From an uncultured Bacilli bacterium (GTDB taxonomy: Bacteria; Bacillota_I; Bacilli_A; RF39; UBA660): a DNA stretch of 29,876 nucleotides. The DNA lies in the NCBI GenBank assembly GCA_910580135.1, contig CAJTXC010000004.1, positions 1 to 29,876 on the forward strand, read 5' to 3'. Below, piece by piece: positions 8,096-15,682 of this stretch (position 1 is its first letter; the number at the start of each line of letters is the position of its first letter). The notes beneath the pieces were generated by a model. The model ran no database searches. It was not told the DNA's origin and was given only the letters and a program-made list of their open reading frames with translations. The position numbers were made by a program, and so were the translations under genes.

Positions 8096-8148
8096 TTGTT
8101 ACCCTCCATATATTTATATAATAACATAATAATTTTATTTAAAAAATA

Positions 8149-8994
8149 TTAAACTAATTTTTCTCCAATTTTTTCACCACATTTTACATATGTCTCATAA
8201 CCATTTTTAGAATTATTTAATATTTCTTTATCAATCTTAATCTTATCTTTTGAAACTAAGACAACAACGGTTGAACCTCCATACATAAAATAACCTTTTT
8301 CTTCACCTTTTTTATGTTTTTTAGAAGTATTTATATTCTTTATCTTACCAACTAATAAAGCTCCTACTTCTACATACATAATTGTTCCGAAGTTTTTAGT
8401 TTTAATTAAAGTGCATTCCCTTTGATTTTCTTTAAATATTTTAAATTTATCATACGCAATAGGATTAACACTATGAAACTTTCCTTTTAATTTATAATTA
8501 TTAATAATTATTCCATCATCACAAAATACATAGTGATGATAATCTTCTGGTGAAAGTCTAAATACTAGTGCGTATCCATTTTCAAAAAAGGAAGCTTTTT
8601 CATTATCATTAATAATTGAACTTACACTATAAGTACTATTTTTTATATTAAATGTTAAATTCTTACTAATTTTATAACAAGTTAGTTTAGAATCACACGG
8701 TGCTATAAAATCATTTTTATTTTTACTTACAGGCCTTAACGCTTTTTTTATGTTTCTTATGAAAAAGTCATTAAAGCATGAATAATCTTTATCAACAAAT
8801 TCATCCATGTTAATATTATGGTTCTTAATAAAAGGTTTTATCATTATTTTGGATATTTTAGTATCCATAAACTTACCAATTAAGCTTGATACAAACTTAC
8901 CTTTAATAATTGGTTTTAAAATTATTCTTCCAGCAGCATTATTATATAAAAAGGATAATCCTTTATTTGGATTATCTTTAATTTTTCTTCTCAT
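8149..8994 (-). CDS. psd: Phosphatidylserine decarboxylase
   Basis: Converts phosphatidylserine to phosphatidylethanolamine at the membrane using a pyruvoyl group made by self-cleavage. Visible family landmarks are FFIRNIKKALRPV and APCDSK in the N-terminal half, FRLSPEDYHHYVFCDDG with the conserved His pair, SVNPIA, GALLVGKI, and the cleavage motif YGGSTVVV with the pyruvoyl-forming Ser at about residue 241. Family members often have LGST; GGST is an accepted variant. I chose the ATG at 8994 because it forms a TAATG overlap with the pssA stop. ATGs at 9060 and 9048 extend the frame over pssA with a Ser/Asn-rich stretch and poor ribosome binding sites. Length (281 aa) fits the family. It is cotranscribed with pssA, giving the complete PS-to-PE route. 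Confidence 0.93.
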   Translation of the reverse strand: MRRKIKDNPNKGLSFLYNNAAGRIILKPIIKGKFVSSLIGKFMDTKISKIMIKPFIKNHNINMDEFVDKDYSCFNDFFIRNIKKALRPVSKNKNDFIAPCDSKLTCYKISKNLTFNIKNSTYSVSSIINDNEKASFFENGYALVFRLSPEDYHHYVFCDDGIIINNYKLKGKFHSVNPIAYDKFKIFKENQRECTLIKTKNFGTIMYVEVGALLVGKIKNINTSKKHKKGEEKGYFMYGGSTVVVLVSKDKIKIDKEILNNSKNGYETYVKCGEKIGEKLV

Positions 8995-9626
8995 TATCTC
9001 ATTGCTGCTGAAATAATTGCTATTTCTATTGCTGCTAAAATAGAACATATAACATACCATATTCCAGTAGGTTTCTTAATCTTTATATTTAAAACGAATA
9101 ATATTGCGGTTGCTAGCATAACAAGAGGATATGCCTTAACAAATACACTTGGATGCATAAAAATGCTTAAATTATACGTAAACGGTAAAATAATTGCAAT
9201 ACTAGTTACAGGAAGTCCATAATAATATGATATTTTTTCCTTTTTCTTTTTATTAAATACCGTTTTTTCTTCCGCTAAAACGTTAAAGTATGCAAGTCTA
9301 ATAACCGCTGCTAAAACGAACATTACGTAAACAATAATGTTTAATCTACTAGTAAATCCCATGCATATTCCAAGTATTACTGGAAATACACCAAATGACA
9401 CTGTATCAACTAAAGAATCTATTTGAACACCAAATTTCTTTTCTGTGTCACTTCTTTTGCAAGCTCTTGCAACAGTACCATCAAACATATCACAAACACC
9501 TGCTAAAATAAGACACATAATTGCCGCTGGAATAAATCCTAAAAAGGAAAGAACCATTCCAACCACCGCAAAAGCAAGCCCTATATAAGTTAAAAGAACT
9601 GACGCTCCATAAAATCCTATAAACAT
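8994..9626 (-). CDS. pssA: CDP-diacylglycerol--serine O-phosphatidyltransferase
   Basis: Makes phosphatidylserine from CDP-diacylglycerol and serine in the membrane. The CDP-alcohol phosphatidyltransferase signature is complete: DMFDGTVAR, then after an 11-residue spacer, GVQIDSLVD, supplying the four metal-binding Asp. The spacer is about three residues longer than the general consensus, as I recall for clostridial PssA proteins. Several hydrophobic helices occupy the rest; length about 210 residues. The start is the ATG at 9626, 8 bases after AAGGAG; an upstream GTG at 9632 lies too close to that site. The stop overlaps the psd start as TAATG, so the two enzymes are probably translationally coupled. 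Confidence 0.93.
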   Translation of the reverse strand: MFIGFYGASVLLTYIGLAFAVVGMVLSFLGFIPAAIMCLILAGVCDMFDGTVARACKRSDTEKKFGVQIDSLVDTVSFGVFPVILGICMGFTSRLNIIVYVMFVLAAVIRLAYFNVLAEEKTVFNKKKKEKISYYYGLPVTSIAIILPFTYNLSIFMHPSVFVKAYPLVMLATAILFVLNIKIKKPTGIWYVICSILAAIEIAIISAAMR

Positions 9627-9661
9627 AATCACTACTCCTTACTTCTAATTTATATGTTCCA

Positions 9662-9670
9662 ATTATAACA
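9662..9670 (-). promoter_or_regulatory. Extended -10 promoter for pssA-psd
   Basis: TGTTATAAT on the minus strand is a perfect extended -10 (TGnTATAAT). The -35 position holds only TTTATA at 17 bases. The start would fall near 9655, ~29 bases before the pssA ATG. Confidence 0.6.
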
Positions 9671-9690
9671 CAAATATATTTTTATATAAA

Positions 9691-9719
9691 GAAAAAGAAG
9701 ACATTAATCTTCCTTTTTC
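9691..9719 (-). terminator. Probable terminator overlapping the end of lysS
   Basis: A stem of GAAAAAG-GAAGA type pairs across 9691-9701 and 9708-9719 with a bulge, over the lysS stop. The downstream T-tract is weak (TTTATATAAAAAT). Confidence 0.5.
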
Positions 9720-11200
9720 TCGTTTGGATTATCTATTTCTGGTTTCATAAGCGGAAATAAAACTACGTCCCTTATTGACGGTTGATCATATATTAGCATC
9801 ATTAATCTGTCAATACCAAAACCTAAACCAGAGATTGGAGGCATTCCTTGTTCCATTGCAAGCATAAAGTTTTCATCTAAATCCATTGTTTCATCATCGC
9901 CTTGAGCCTTAGCCTTTAATTGGTCTTCAAAAGATTTTCTTTGGGTTATTGGATTTACTAACTCAGAATATGCTTTACAAAGTTCAGTTCCACAAGCAAC
10001 CACTTGGAATACATCTATTATTCTATCATCATTGTCATTTCTTCTTGCAAGAGGAATAAGCATAGATGGATAATTATACATTATTGTAGGTTGTACAATA
10101 CCTTCTCTTATCTTCTTTTTATAAACAAAATCAACGATTTGACTTATAGACTTATAATCTTCTAATTCCTCATATGTGAACAATCCATTATTTACAATTT
10201 TATCCTTTAACTCTGAAGGTTCTTCAATCGCTAGAAAATCAAAACCAAATATCTTTCTCATTTCTTCAACATAATTTATTCTGTCCCAATTTTCTTTTCC
10301 AAAATCAAGCGTTACACCTTGATATTCTAATGTAGTTGTACCTAATAATTCCATTAATAATGACTTAATAAAAGTTTGATAAAACTCCATATTATCTTCA
10401 TAATTCCAGTAAGAAGCATACCATTCAACTTGAGTAAATTCTTGCAAATGTTCTGAGTCCATACCTTCGTTTCTGAAACATTTTGCTACTTCATAAACTT
10501 TATCATATCCTGCAGCAATACATTGTTTTAAATAAGTTTCTGGGGCAATTCTTAAATTACATTCCATATCTAAAGCGTTGTGATGTGTGTAAAAAGGCTT
10601 TGCAGCTGCTCCACATACTGCGGTTTGTAATATAGGAGTTTCAACTTCTAAAAATCCGTGTTCTCCCAAAAACTTATGAATAAATGCATATAATTTACTT
10701 CTTCCTAAAAATACTTTTCTAGACTCTTCATTTGAAATAAGGTCAACATACCTTTGACGATATTTAAGTTCTGTATCATTTAAACCATGAAACTTATCAG
10801 GAAGAGGTCTTAAAGCCTTACCTAAAAATTCAAACGAATTAACTCTTAAAGTCTTTTCTCCTGTTTGAGTAGTAAATATTTCACCTTCAGCACCTATAAA
10901 ATCACCAGCGTCTATTTGCTTTTTAAAGAATTGGTATTTTTCTTCTCCAATTATATCAATTTTAAATTCTAATTGCATGCCTGCTTCTATATCTCTTATA
11001 CGTATAAAACTAAGTTTACCCATCTTTCTCATGAAAATAACTCTACCAGCTATTCTTACGTTAGTAGTTCCATCAACTAACTTTTTAGCATCTTTTAAAG
11101 AATGCGTTTTAACATATTTTTCTGGGTATGGATTACATACCTTTTTTATTTCTTCTAATTTTCCTCTTCTAACTAATTCTTGTTCTGATAATTCTCTCAA
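9704..11200 (-). CDS. lysS: Lysyl-tRNA synthetase, class II (divergent subfamily)
   Basis: Charges tRNA-Lys with lysine in the cytoplasm. An N-terminal OB-fold anticodon-binding domain (~residues 50-140) leads into the class II core. Motif 1 lies around RSKLYAFIHKFLGEHGFLEVETPIL, motif 2 at KCFRNEGMDSEHLQEFTQVEWYASY, and motif 3 at GLGFGIDRLMMLI. The motif 2 loop differs from the usual RNEGIS-x-RHNPEFT, placing it in a less common LysRS subfamily. I chose the TTG at 11200 because AAAGGAG lies 9 bases upstream. A TTG at 11209 directly abuts that site, and no suitable ATG exists. Length (498 aa) is normal. It is transcribed from its own extended -10 promoter; no T-box leader is present. Confidence 0.95.
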   Translation of the reverse strand: MRELSEQELVRRGKLEEIKKVCNPYPEKYVKTHSLKDAKKLVDGTTNVRIAGRVIFMRKMGKLSFIRIRDIEAGMQLEFKIDIIGEEKYQFFKKQIDAGDFIGAEGEIFTTQTGEKTLRVNSFEFLGKALRPLPDKFHGLNDTELKYRQRYVDLISNEESRKVFLGRSKLYAFIHKFLGEHGFLEVETPILQTAVCGAAAKPFYTHHNALDMECNLRIAPETYLKQCIAAGYDKVYEVAKCFRNEGMDSEHLQEFTQVEWYASYWNYEDNMEFYQTFIKSLLMELLGTTTLEYQGVTLDFGKENWDRINYVEEMRKIFGFDFLAIEEPSELKDKIVNNGLFTYEELEDYKSISQIVDFVYKKKIREGIVQPTIMYNYPSMLIPLARRNDNDDRIIDVFQVVACGTELCKAYSELVNPITQRKSFEDQLKAKAQGDDETMDLDENFMLAMEQGMPPISGLGFGIDRLMMLIYDQPSIRDVVLFPLMKPEIDNPNEKKED

Positions 11201-11226
11201 ATTAATCAACTCCTTTATTTCGTCTT

Positions 11227-11235
11227 ATTATAACA
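11227..11235 (-). promoter_or_regulatory. Extended -10 promoter for lysS
   Basis: TGTTATAAT on the minus strand matches a perfect extended -10, with no clear -35. It would give a short leader of about 20 bases before the TTG start. It lies just upstream of lysS, next to the end of the preceding gene. Confidence 0.5.
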
Positions 11236-11255
11236 TATTTTTCATTTATTTTATA

Positions 11256-12002
11256 CTACTTACTTAAAGTACATACATATCCTTCACTTTCTAAATCTTC
11301 CTTTAAAGTTTTATAAGTGGTTTTAGAGTCAATTTTAAAATAACTAATTGGCATTAACTCTTGATCCATTTTATCTATCTTATCAAATTCAAATAACGTA
11401 AAATCTAAATAACCATTTACTTTAATAAAATCATCATTAGATTCATAAATGTAAGTAAATCCTGGCATACCATTAGAGTTAACTATAACCGGTAATTTAT
11501 CTTCTCTTATATATTGTAATTGTCCTTTAAATTCATCATTCAAAGCGTTATATGTATATACACTTTCTACGTAACTAATCTTATTTTTCTTATATGTAAT
11601 TTTATATTCATCAGAAAAATTATATCCTTCATCTTCAGCTTTATAAGTACAAGTAACAGTTTTAGTAATACCAAAAACAAAGTTAACTAAAACATAAATA
11701 ATAACAGTAATTATAGCAAGTCCTATTAAATAGTAGATAATGTTTTCTTTATTTTCTTTTATTCTGTTAGTTATTCTTTTACCATTAATTACCTTATTCC
11801 CCAAATCATTATCTTCTTTAGCTTCAATATCATTGTTATTTTGATATGTGTTAAATATATCCTCAACTTTATCTTCTTTTGGGGCACTATACATATTATC
11901 ATTATCTACATAATCTTTAGCATCATCTTTGATATCAACTTCAACAAAATCAGAACCGAATATATTATTTAAAGCCTCTTCTATTTCGTTATTTTTTTCC
12001 AT
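11256..12002 (-). CDS. Membrane-anchored protein, probable paralogue of the 7325-8095 protein
   Basis: 248 residues from the ATG at 12002, which follows AAGGAGGGG by a few bases; an earlier in-frame start at 12071 would add a hydrophobic stretch without a comparable site. The layout repeats that of the 256-residue protein: an acidic Asn/Asp/Glu-rich cytoplasmic region (~1-85), one membrane helix (~95-118, YYLIGLAIITVIIYVLVNFVFG), then an exported domain beginning VTCTYKAED and ending EGYVCTLSK. Its two Cys are at the same relative places. The paired strands YKITYKKNKISYVESVYTY recall DUF1307/YehR-like folds; this is a weak call. It lies upstream of lysS and downstream of a helical unknown gene. 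Function unknown. Confidence 0.8.
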   Translation of the reverse strand: MEKNNEIEEALNNIFGSDFVEVDIKDDAKDYVDNDNMYSAPKEDKVEDIFNTYQNNNDIEAKEDNDLGNKVINGKRITNRIKENKENIIYYLIGLAIITVIIYVLVNFVFGITKTVTCTYKAEDEGYNFSDEYKITYKKNKISYVESVYTYNALNDEFKGQLQYIREDKLPVIVNSNGMPGFTYIYESNDDFIKVNGYLDFTLFEFDKIDKMDQELMPISYFKIDSKTTYKTLKEDLESEGYVCTLSK

Positions 12003-12068
12003 ATTACCCCTCCTTTTTTCTTTATATAGTATATCATAAAGGAAAAATATTAACAATAAAGAAAAAAA

Positions 12069-12086
12069 CAAAGTTTAATTACTTTG
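12069..12086 (-). terminator. Intrinsic terminator overlapping the stop of the helical protein gene
   Basis: CAAAGT (12069-12074) and ACTTTG (12081-12086) form a 6-bp stem with a 6-base loop. Seven T follow on the minus strand (12068-12062). The stop codon at 12079 lies in the loop/arm. Confidence 0.65.
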
Positions 12087-12579
12087 CTTTTCCTTTATTT
12101 GTATTTTCCAAAGCACGAACCATTTCACTTATATTTCTCTTGCAATAAACCTCACAAATATTGATATCCTGATCAGTAAAAGCATACATAAAAATTCTAT
12201 CTATATTTCCATTTGGCATATGACTAATTGCATCATCAATATTTTTATATTCTTTTTCTTCTACTTTTTCATAATAATATTTTCTTTTAATTTGCTTTCT
12301 TAAATTTTGCGCTTCTAAATACAATAATATTAACTCTCCATAAGAATCTACTAAAACACTAAAACCATCAATACTTTCTTTTTTTCTAGTCAGCAAATCA
12401 ACTAACAAAGTCTTTAAACTAATAATATTGTATCGTACAAGACTTGCATTTATAACTTCATTATAATCTAAATTCTTATAAATAGTTTTTTCTAATTTTT
12501 TCAATTCTTTAATAAGTAAGCGCCAAGTTTTTATATAATATCTCGAAAATTTATATAACATTATTTCTTTAGAAAACAT
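12079..12579 (-). CDS. Helical cytoplasmic protein, unknown function
   Basis: 166 residues from the ATG at 12579, chosen because AGAGGA lies 7 bases before it; an ATG-type start at 12612 would precede the likely transcription start. The protein is almost entirely predicted helical and rich in Lys, Leu, Tyr and Ile. It has a Leu/Lys amphipathic region at ~20-65, a QNLRKQIKRKYYYEKVEEKEY segment near 105-125, and three C-terminal Cys or Cys-adjacent positions (NICEVYCKRN). No membrane helix or known motif is evident. It is a single-gene transcription unit with its own promoter and terminator. No function is assigned. Confidence 0.7.
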   Translation of the reverse strand: MFSKEIMLYKFSRYYIKTWRLLIKELKKLEKTIYKNLDYNEVINASLVRYNIISLKTLLVDLLTRKKESIDGFSVLVDSYGELILLYLEAQNLRKQIKRKYYYEKVEEKEYKNIDDAISHMPNGNIDRIFMYAFTDQDINICEVYCKRNISEMVRALENTNKGKAK

Positions 12580-12602
12580 AATAATTCCTCTTTTCGAACA
12601 AT

Positions 12603-12631
12603 ATACTATCACATATTATACCTAAGGTCAA
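12603..12631 (-). promoter_or_regulatory. Promoter for the 12079-12579 gene
   Basis: TTGACC (12631-12626) and TAGTAT (12608-12603) are separated by 17 bases on the minus strand. The predicted start leaves a leader of about 15-20 bases. Confidence 0.6.
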
Positions 12632-12632
12632 A

Positions 12633-13280
12633 CTATTTCTTTACTTCATTTTGTTTAATTATGTATAAATCATTACCTTTGCTAAAAGCATAAAAAACGT
12701 CTTCTGCTGATATATTTTTTTCTAAAAGAATGTTTAATAACCATTTCTTTGTTTTGTTTATACTATATAAGTTATCATACTGGACTTCACCATCTAAAAT
12801 AATTGGCATTGGATATACTTTTTTATCTTTTTGATCATCTTTTTTAAAAACTGATAACTTACCATTTATTTCTAAAATAGCATAATCTACTTCGTCTATA
12901 CTTCTAATATCTTTTTCTCTTAGTTGAAGAAGTAAATCATCTAAAGTGTATCTTTGATCCACCATGTTTTTAAAATTTACTACTCCTTTTTTTATTATAA
13001 TTACTGGCTTACCATCTACAAACCTTCTAAATTTAATGTTTTTTAATGATATTCTTGATATTAATATTTGAAGTATTACCAATATAATAACTGGCACTAG
13101 ATTAAAGAAAAAATTTTCTTTATTTTCTATTGATATTGCAACTAATTCTGCAATTAAGATAAATACTACTAAGTCAAAAGTACCTAGCTGCCCCACTTCC
13201 CTTTTTCCCATTATTCTAAATATAAACGCAACTAATAAATATATAAAAAACGTTTTTAAAATTATAATTACAAAATCCAT
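12633..13280 (-). CDS. YetF/YrbG-type (DUF421) membrane protein
   Basis: 215 residues. The N-terminal ~80 residues form about three membrane helices with the conserved FRIMGKREVGQLGTFDLVVFILIAE segment of the DUF421/YetF family. The C-terminal soluble part has the expected GKPVIIIKKGVVN, the helix LDDLLLQLREKDIRSIDEVDYAILEINGKLSVF, and the tail QYDNLYSINKTKKWLLNIL. GGTGAT precedes the ATG. Close to tgt and a TIGR04086 gene, it occupies the place of B. subtilis yrbG, so it is likely its orthologue. The YetF family was linked to spore-related processes in Bacillus, but its biochemical role is unsettled. No sporulation genes are visible here. Confidence 0.9.
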   Translation of the reverse strand: MDFVIIILKTFFIYLLVAFIFRIMGKREVGQLGTFDLVVFILIAELVAISIENKENFFFNLVPVIILVILQILISRISLKNIKFRRFVDGKPVIIIKKGVVNFKNMVDQRYTLDDLLLQLREKDIRSIDEVDYAILEINGKLSVFKKDDQKDKKVYPMPIILDGEVQYDNLYSINKTKKWLLNILLEKNISAEDVFYAFSKGNDLYIIKQNEVKK

Positions 13281-13353
13281 AATATCACCATTATTATTAT
13301 GTTATTATTCATATTTTTATATACAATTAATATATTTAATTAGAGGTGAAAGC

Positions 13354-13722
13354 GTGAAAAAATATGTACTTCCTATTGTTTATAGTTTAGGAATATTATT
13401 AATTGGTAGTTTGTTATCTAGTACATTATATTATTTTAATATTACTAGTGAAAAACTTAATACCATTATTTTATATTTAGTTAGTATAGTTGCAATGTTT
13501 ACTGGTGCTACTAAATTAGGAAAAAGTATTAATCAAAAAGGCATTATAACTGGTTTGATATACTATACAATATTCTTATGTTTGATGGTATTTATATCGC
13601 TTGTTATATTTAAAATTAACATGGGATTTAAAAGTATAATATATTACCTAGTTTTACTAGTATTTAGTATATTAGGCGGAATAGTTGGTAAAAATATGCA
13701 AGAAGAAACAGACATAGGTTAA
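13354..13722 (+). CDS. TIGR04086 family membrane protein (YrzE-like)
   Basis: 122 residues with four hydrophobic helices (about residues 5-28, 37-52, 63-86 and 93-113). They are spaced as in the TIGR04086 family, including the small-residue patch VAMFTGATKLGKSINQKG and the closing GGIVGKNM. It starts with GTG at 13354, preceded by GAGGTG; no ATG nearby fits. It is the only plus-strand protein gene in the window. Its stop overlaps the tgt stop in a shared TTAA. In Bacillus the homologue yrzE lies between yajC and yrbG, so this is the same locus with the gene inverted. Function of the family is unknown. Confidence 0.85.
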   Translation: MKKYVLPIVYSLGILLIGSLLSSTLYYFNITSEKLNTIILYLVSIVAMFTGATKLGKSINQKGIITGLIYYTIFLCLMVFISLVIFKINMGFKSIIYYLVLLVFSILGGIVGKNMQEETDIG

Positions 13723-13731
13723 TGTCTGTTT
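13706..13731. terminator. Inverted repeat forming a shared, bidirectional terminator-like hairpin over two convergent stop codons
   Basis: AAACAGACAT (13706-13715) and ATGTCTGTTT (13722-13731) pair perfectly over 10 bp around a 6-base loop. The loop contains the overlapping stops of the TIGR04086 gene (plus) and tgt (minus). T-tracts are short on both sides, so efficiency is uncertain. Confidence 0.55.
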
Positions 13732-14840
13732 TCATAATTTCTAATAAAGTTTTCCTTATATTCTAAAAATTTGTCATCCTTTATAGACTCTCTTATTTCT
13801 TCCATTTCTTTAATTAAAAATCTAATGTTATGAATCGAAAGAAGTCTACCACCATTTACTTCACCTGCTGCTATTAGATGTCTTACATAAGCCTTTGTAA
13901 AGTTTTTGCAAGTATAACAATCACAAGTCTCATCGATTGGTGAAAAATCTTCCTTATATTTAGAGTTTTTAATATTTATTCTACCGTGTCTTGTGAAACA
14001 ATTACCGTGTCTTGCAAGTCTTGTTGGTAAAACACAATCAAACATATCAATTCCCCTTGATACCCCTTCAAGCAAATCAATTGGTTCTCCAACTCCCATT
14101 AAGTACCTTGGCTTATCTTTAGGCAAGTATTTTGTTGCATAACTAATCATGTTATACATAACGTCCTTAGGTTCTCCAACGCTCGTTCCCCCAATAGAAT
14201 AACCATCAAAATCCATTTTAACGGTTTCAATAGCACTTTCTTTCCTTAAATCTTCAAATTCTCCACCTTGTACAATACCAAATAAAGATTGATTAGGATT
14301 ATTAAAAACATCCTTACCTCTTTTTGCCCAGCGAAGAGTTCTTCTCATTGAGTTTTCAATATACTCTCTTGTAGCAGGATATGGAGCACACTCATCAAAA
14401 CTCATTGCAATATCTGAATCAAGTTTATTTTGTATCTCAATCGATTTTTCCGGAGTTAAGAAAAGTTTTTTACCATCGATATGACTTTTAAAAGCAACTC
14501 CTTCCTCCGTAATATCCTTAGGTCTTGCTAAAGAAAATACTTGGAATCCCCCTGAATCCGTAAGTGTTGGACCATCATAATTCATAAACTTATTAAGACC
14601 ACCCGCTTTATTTACTATGTCCTCACCTGGTCTAAGCCATAAATGATAAGTATTTGATAATACCACTGCAGATCCACAAGCTTTTAGTTCTTCTGGCATT
14701 AATGTTTTAACATTTGCAAGTGTTCCAACTGGCATAAACATAGGCGTCTCAAAAGTACCATGGTTAGTAATTAATTTACCTAATCTTATGTTTTCGTCAT
14801 CATTATTATTTTTTATTAATTCATATTTTATTTTCGACAT
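13719..14840 (-). CDS. tgt: tRNA-guanine transglycosylase (queuine tRNA-ribosyltransferase)
   Basis: Exchanges guanine-34 for the queuosine precursor preQ1 in GUN-anticodon tRNAs. It has the full TIM-barrel signature set: TDSGGFQVFSL (~residues 94-104), SFDECAPYP, GIVQGG, GGTSVGEP, YLMGVGEP, and DMFDCVLPTR (~265-274) with the nucleophilic Asp. The zinc site is CDCYTC (C306, C308, C311) plus H337. Length is about 373 residues, normal for bacteria. I chose the ATG at 14840, 5-6 bases after AAAGGTGA; an in-frame GTG at 14849 sits inside that site. It is separated from the upstream genes by a strong terminator, so it likely has its own promoter. It works with QueA encoded nearby. Confidence 0.97.
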   Translation of the reverse strand: MSKIKYELIKNNNDDENIRLGKLITNHGTFETPMFMPVGTLANVKTLMPEELKACGSAVVLSNTYHLWLRPGEDIVNKAGGLNKFMNYDGPTLTDSGGFQVFSLARPKDITEEGVAFKSHIDGKKLFLTPEKSIEIQNKLDSDIAMSFDECAPYPATREYIENSMRRTLRWAKRGKDVFNNPNQSLFGIVQGGEFEDLRKESAIETVKMDFDGYSIGGTSVGEPKDVMYNMISYATKYLPKDKPRYLMGVGEPIDLLEGVSRGIDMFDCVLPTRLARHGNCFTRHGRINIKNSKYKEDFSPIDETCDCYTCKNFTKAYVRHLIAAGEVNGGRLLSIHNIRFLIKEMEEIRESIKDDKFLEYKENFIRNYENRH

Positions 14841-14870
14841 AAAAATCACCTTTAAAAATTATATCAAAAA

Positions 14871-14897
14871 AAAGACTTTTAGTCACCTAAAGTCTTT
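14871..14897 (-). terminator. Strong intrinsic terminator after the queA-led transcript
   Basis: AAAGACTTT (14871-14879) and AAAGTCTTT (14889-14897) pair perfectly over 9 bp with a 9-base loop and a T-run on the minus strand. The stop of the 100-residue gene is within it. It separates queA and two small genes from tgt. Confidence 0.88.
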
Positions 14898-15181
14898 TTA
14901 AATTTTCTAAAACATTTAGAAATACCACTAGATATTTCATAACCTAACTGATTCACTCTAGTTTGCGTTTCTCTTGTTATAATAGATTTATATAAAGCTT
15001 TTTTAGATACTACTATAGAATAATAATCACCATCAACATAAAGTTTTTGGTTATCTTCATAATATTTTTTATCAACAATTATAGGAAAAGTATTTTGACT
15101 TAGTTTTTCTAAAGATTCATAACATTTATCTGCTAATTTTTCTGATGATAAAATTATTTTATTGGTAATATTCTTATTCAT
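14879..15181 (-). CDS. Small unknown protein between queA and tgt
   Basis: 100 residues, Lys/Ser/Tyr-rich, no signal peptide or membrane helix, no recognised family. It starts with ATG at 15181 in a TAATG overlap with the preceding gene's stop, indicating coupled translation. The middle holds a possible beta segment (TFPIIVDKKYY, then KLYVDGDYYSIVVSKKAL), followed by a basic helical tail (CFRKFKKTLG). The tight coupling suggests it functions with the 163-residue protein encoded just upstream. The pair is not part of the queA-tgt block in the genomes I know, so it looks like an insertion. No function is assigned. Confidence 0.65.
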   Translation of the reverse strand: MNKNITNKIILSSEKLADKCYESLEKLSQNTFPIIVDKKYYEDNQKLYVDGDYYSIVVSKKALYKSIITRETQTRVNQLGYEISSGISKCFRKFKKTLGD

Positions 15182-15672
15182 TATTTCCTCCTTAATAATT
15201 TTCTTCGTTGATATGTTAATGCTTTCCCTTCTTTTTTATTTCTTTTTATTGCATTTTTCAACTCATCATACATATTATCTCTCGCATTTTTTGCAATATC
15301 CTCTAAATTACCATTATCTGTTATGTAATCTTCTAAGTTATGAACTGTTTTTCGAAAACTATTAATTATATCAATTTTCTCACTATAATTTACGTCCTCA
15401 CTCTTTCTAAACAACAAATGGTCAATATCAATTAACGTTTCTATGTATGATGGTTTATCATAAAACAAATTATATTCAGCCTCATTAATTATTCCAATAT
15501 CTAGCAGATGACATAATATCCCATTATGATAACACATCGTGCTATTTAGTTGATTTTCATAATTTTGCTTTATGTCATTACAGATTATTAAAGCTTTTTT
15601 AACGTCATCTATATTATTATAATTTATTCCAGCATCTTCATGCAACCTTGTTAATGTCTTTTTATATAGCAT
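15181..15672 (-). CDS. Helical unknown protein downstream of queA
   Basis: 163 residues from the ATG at 15672, preceded by AGGAGG with ideal spacing, about 10 bases after the queA stop. In-frame upstream codons to 15708 would overlap queA. The protein is helical and acidic in the first two-thirds (LLDIGIINEAEYNLFYDKP, then VHNLEDYITDNGNLED). It turns strongly basic at the end (AIKRNKKEGKALTYQRRKLLRRK), which could contact nucleic acid or ribosome. No known domain is recognised. It is coupled to the 100-residue gene downstream by TAATG and ends at the terminator 14871-14897. Confidence 0.7.
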   Translation of the reverse strand: MLYKKTLTRLHEDAGINYNNIDDVKKALIICNDIKQNYENQLNSTMCYHNGILCHLLDIGIINEAEYNLFYDKPSYIETLIDIDHLLFRKSEDVNYSEKIDIINSFRKTVHNLEDYITDNGNLEDIAKNARDNMYDELKNAIKRNKKEGKALTYQRRKLLRRK

Positions 15673-15682
15673 AATATTCCTC

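Noticed and set aside
8994..9060. Longer psd N-terminus starting at 9060
   Set aside because: It would overlap pssA by 67 bases, has a poor ribosome site, and adds a Ser/Asn-rich stretch that is not family-like; the TAATG start is preferred.
11201..11256. T-box leader for lysS
   Set aside because: The leader is only about 20 bases, without the T-box sequence or antiterminator.
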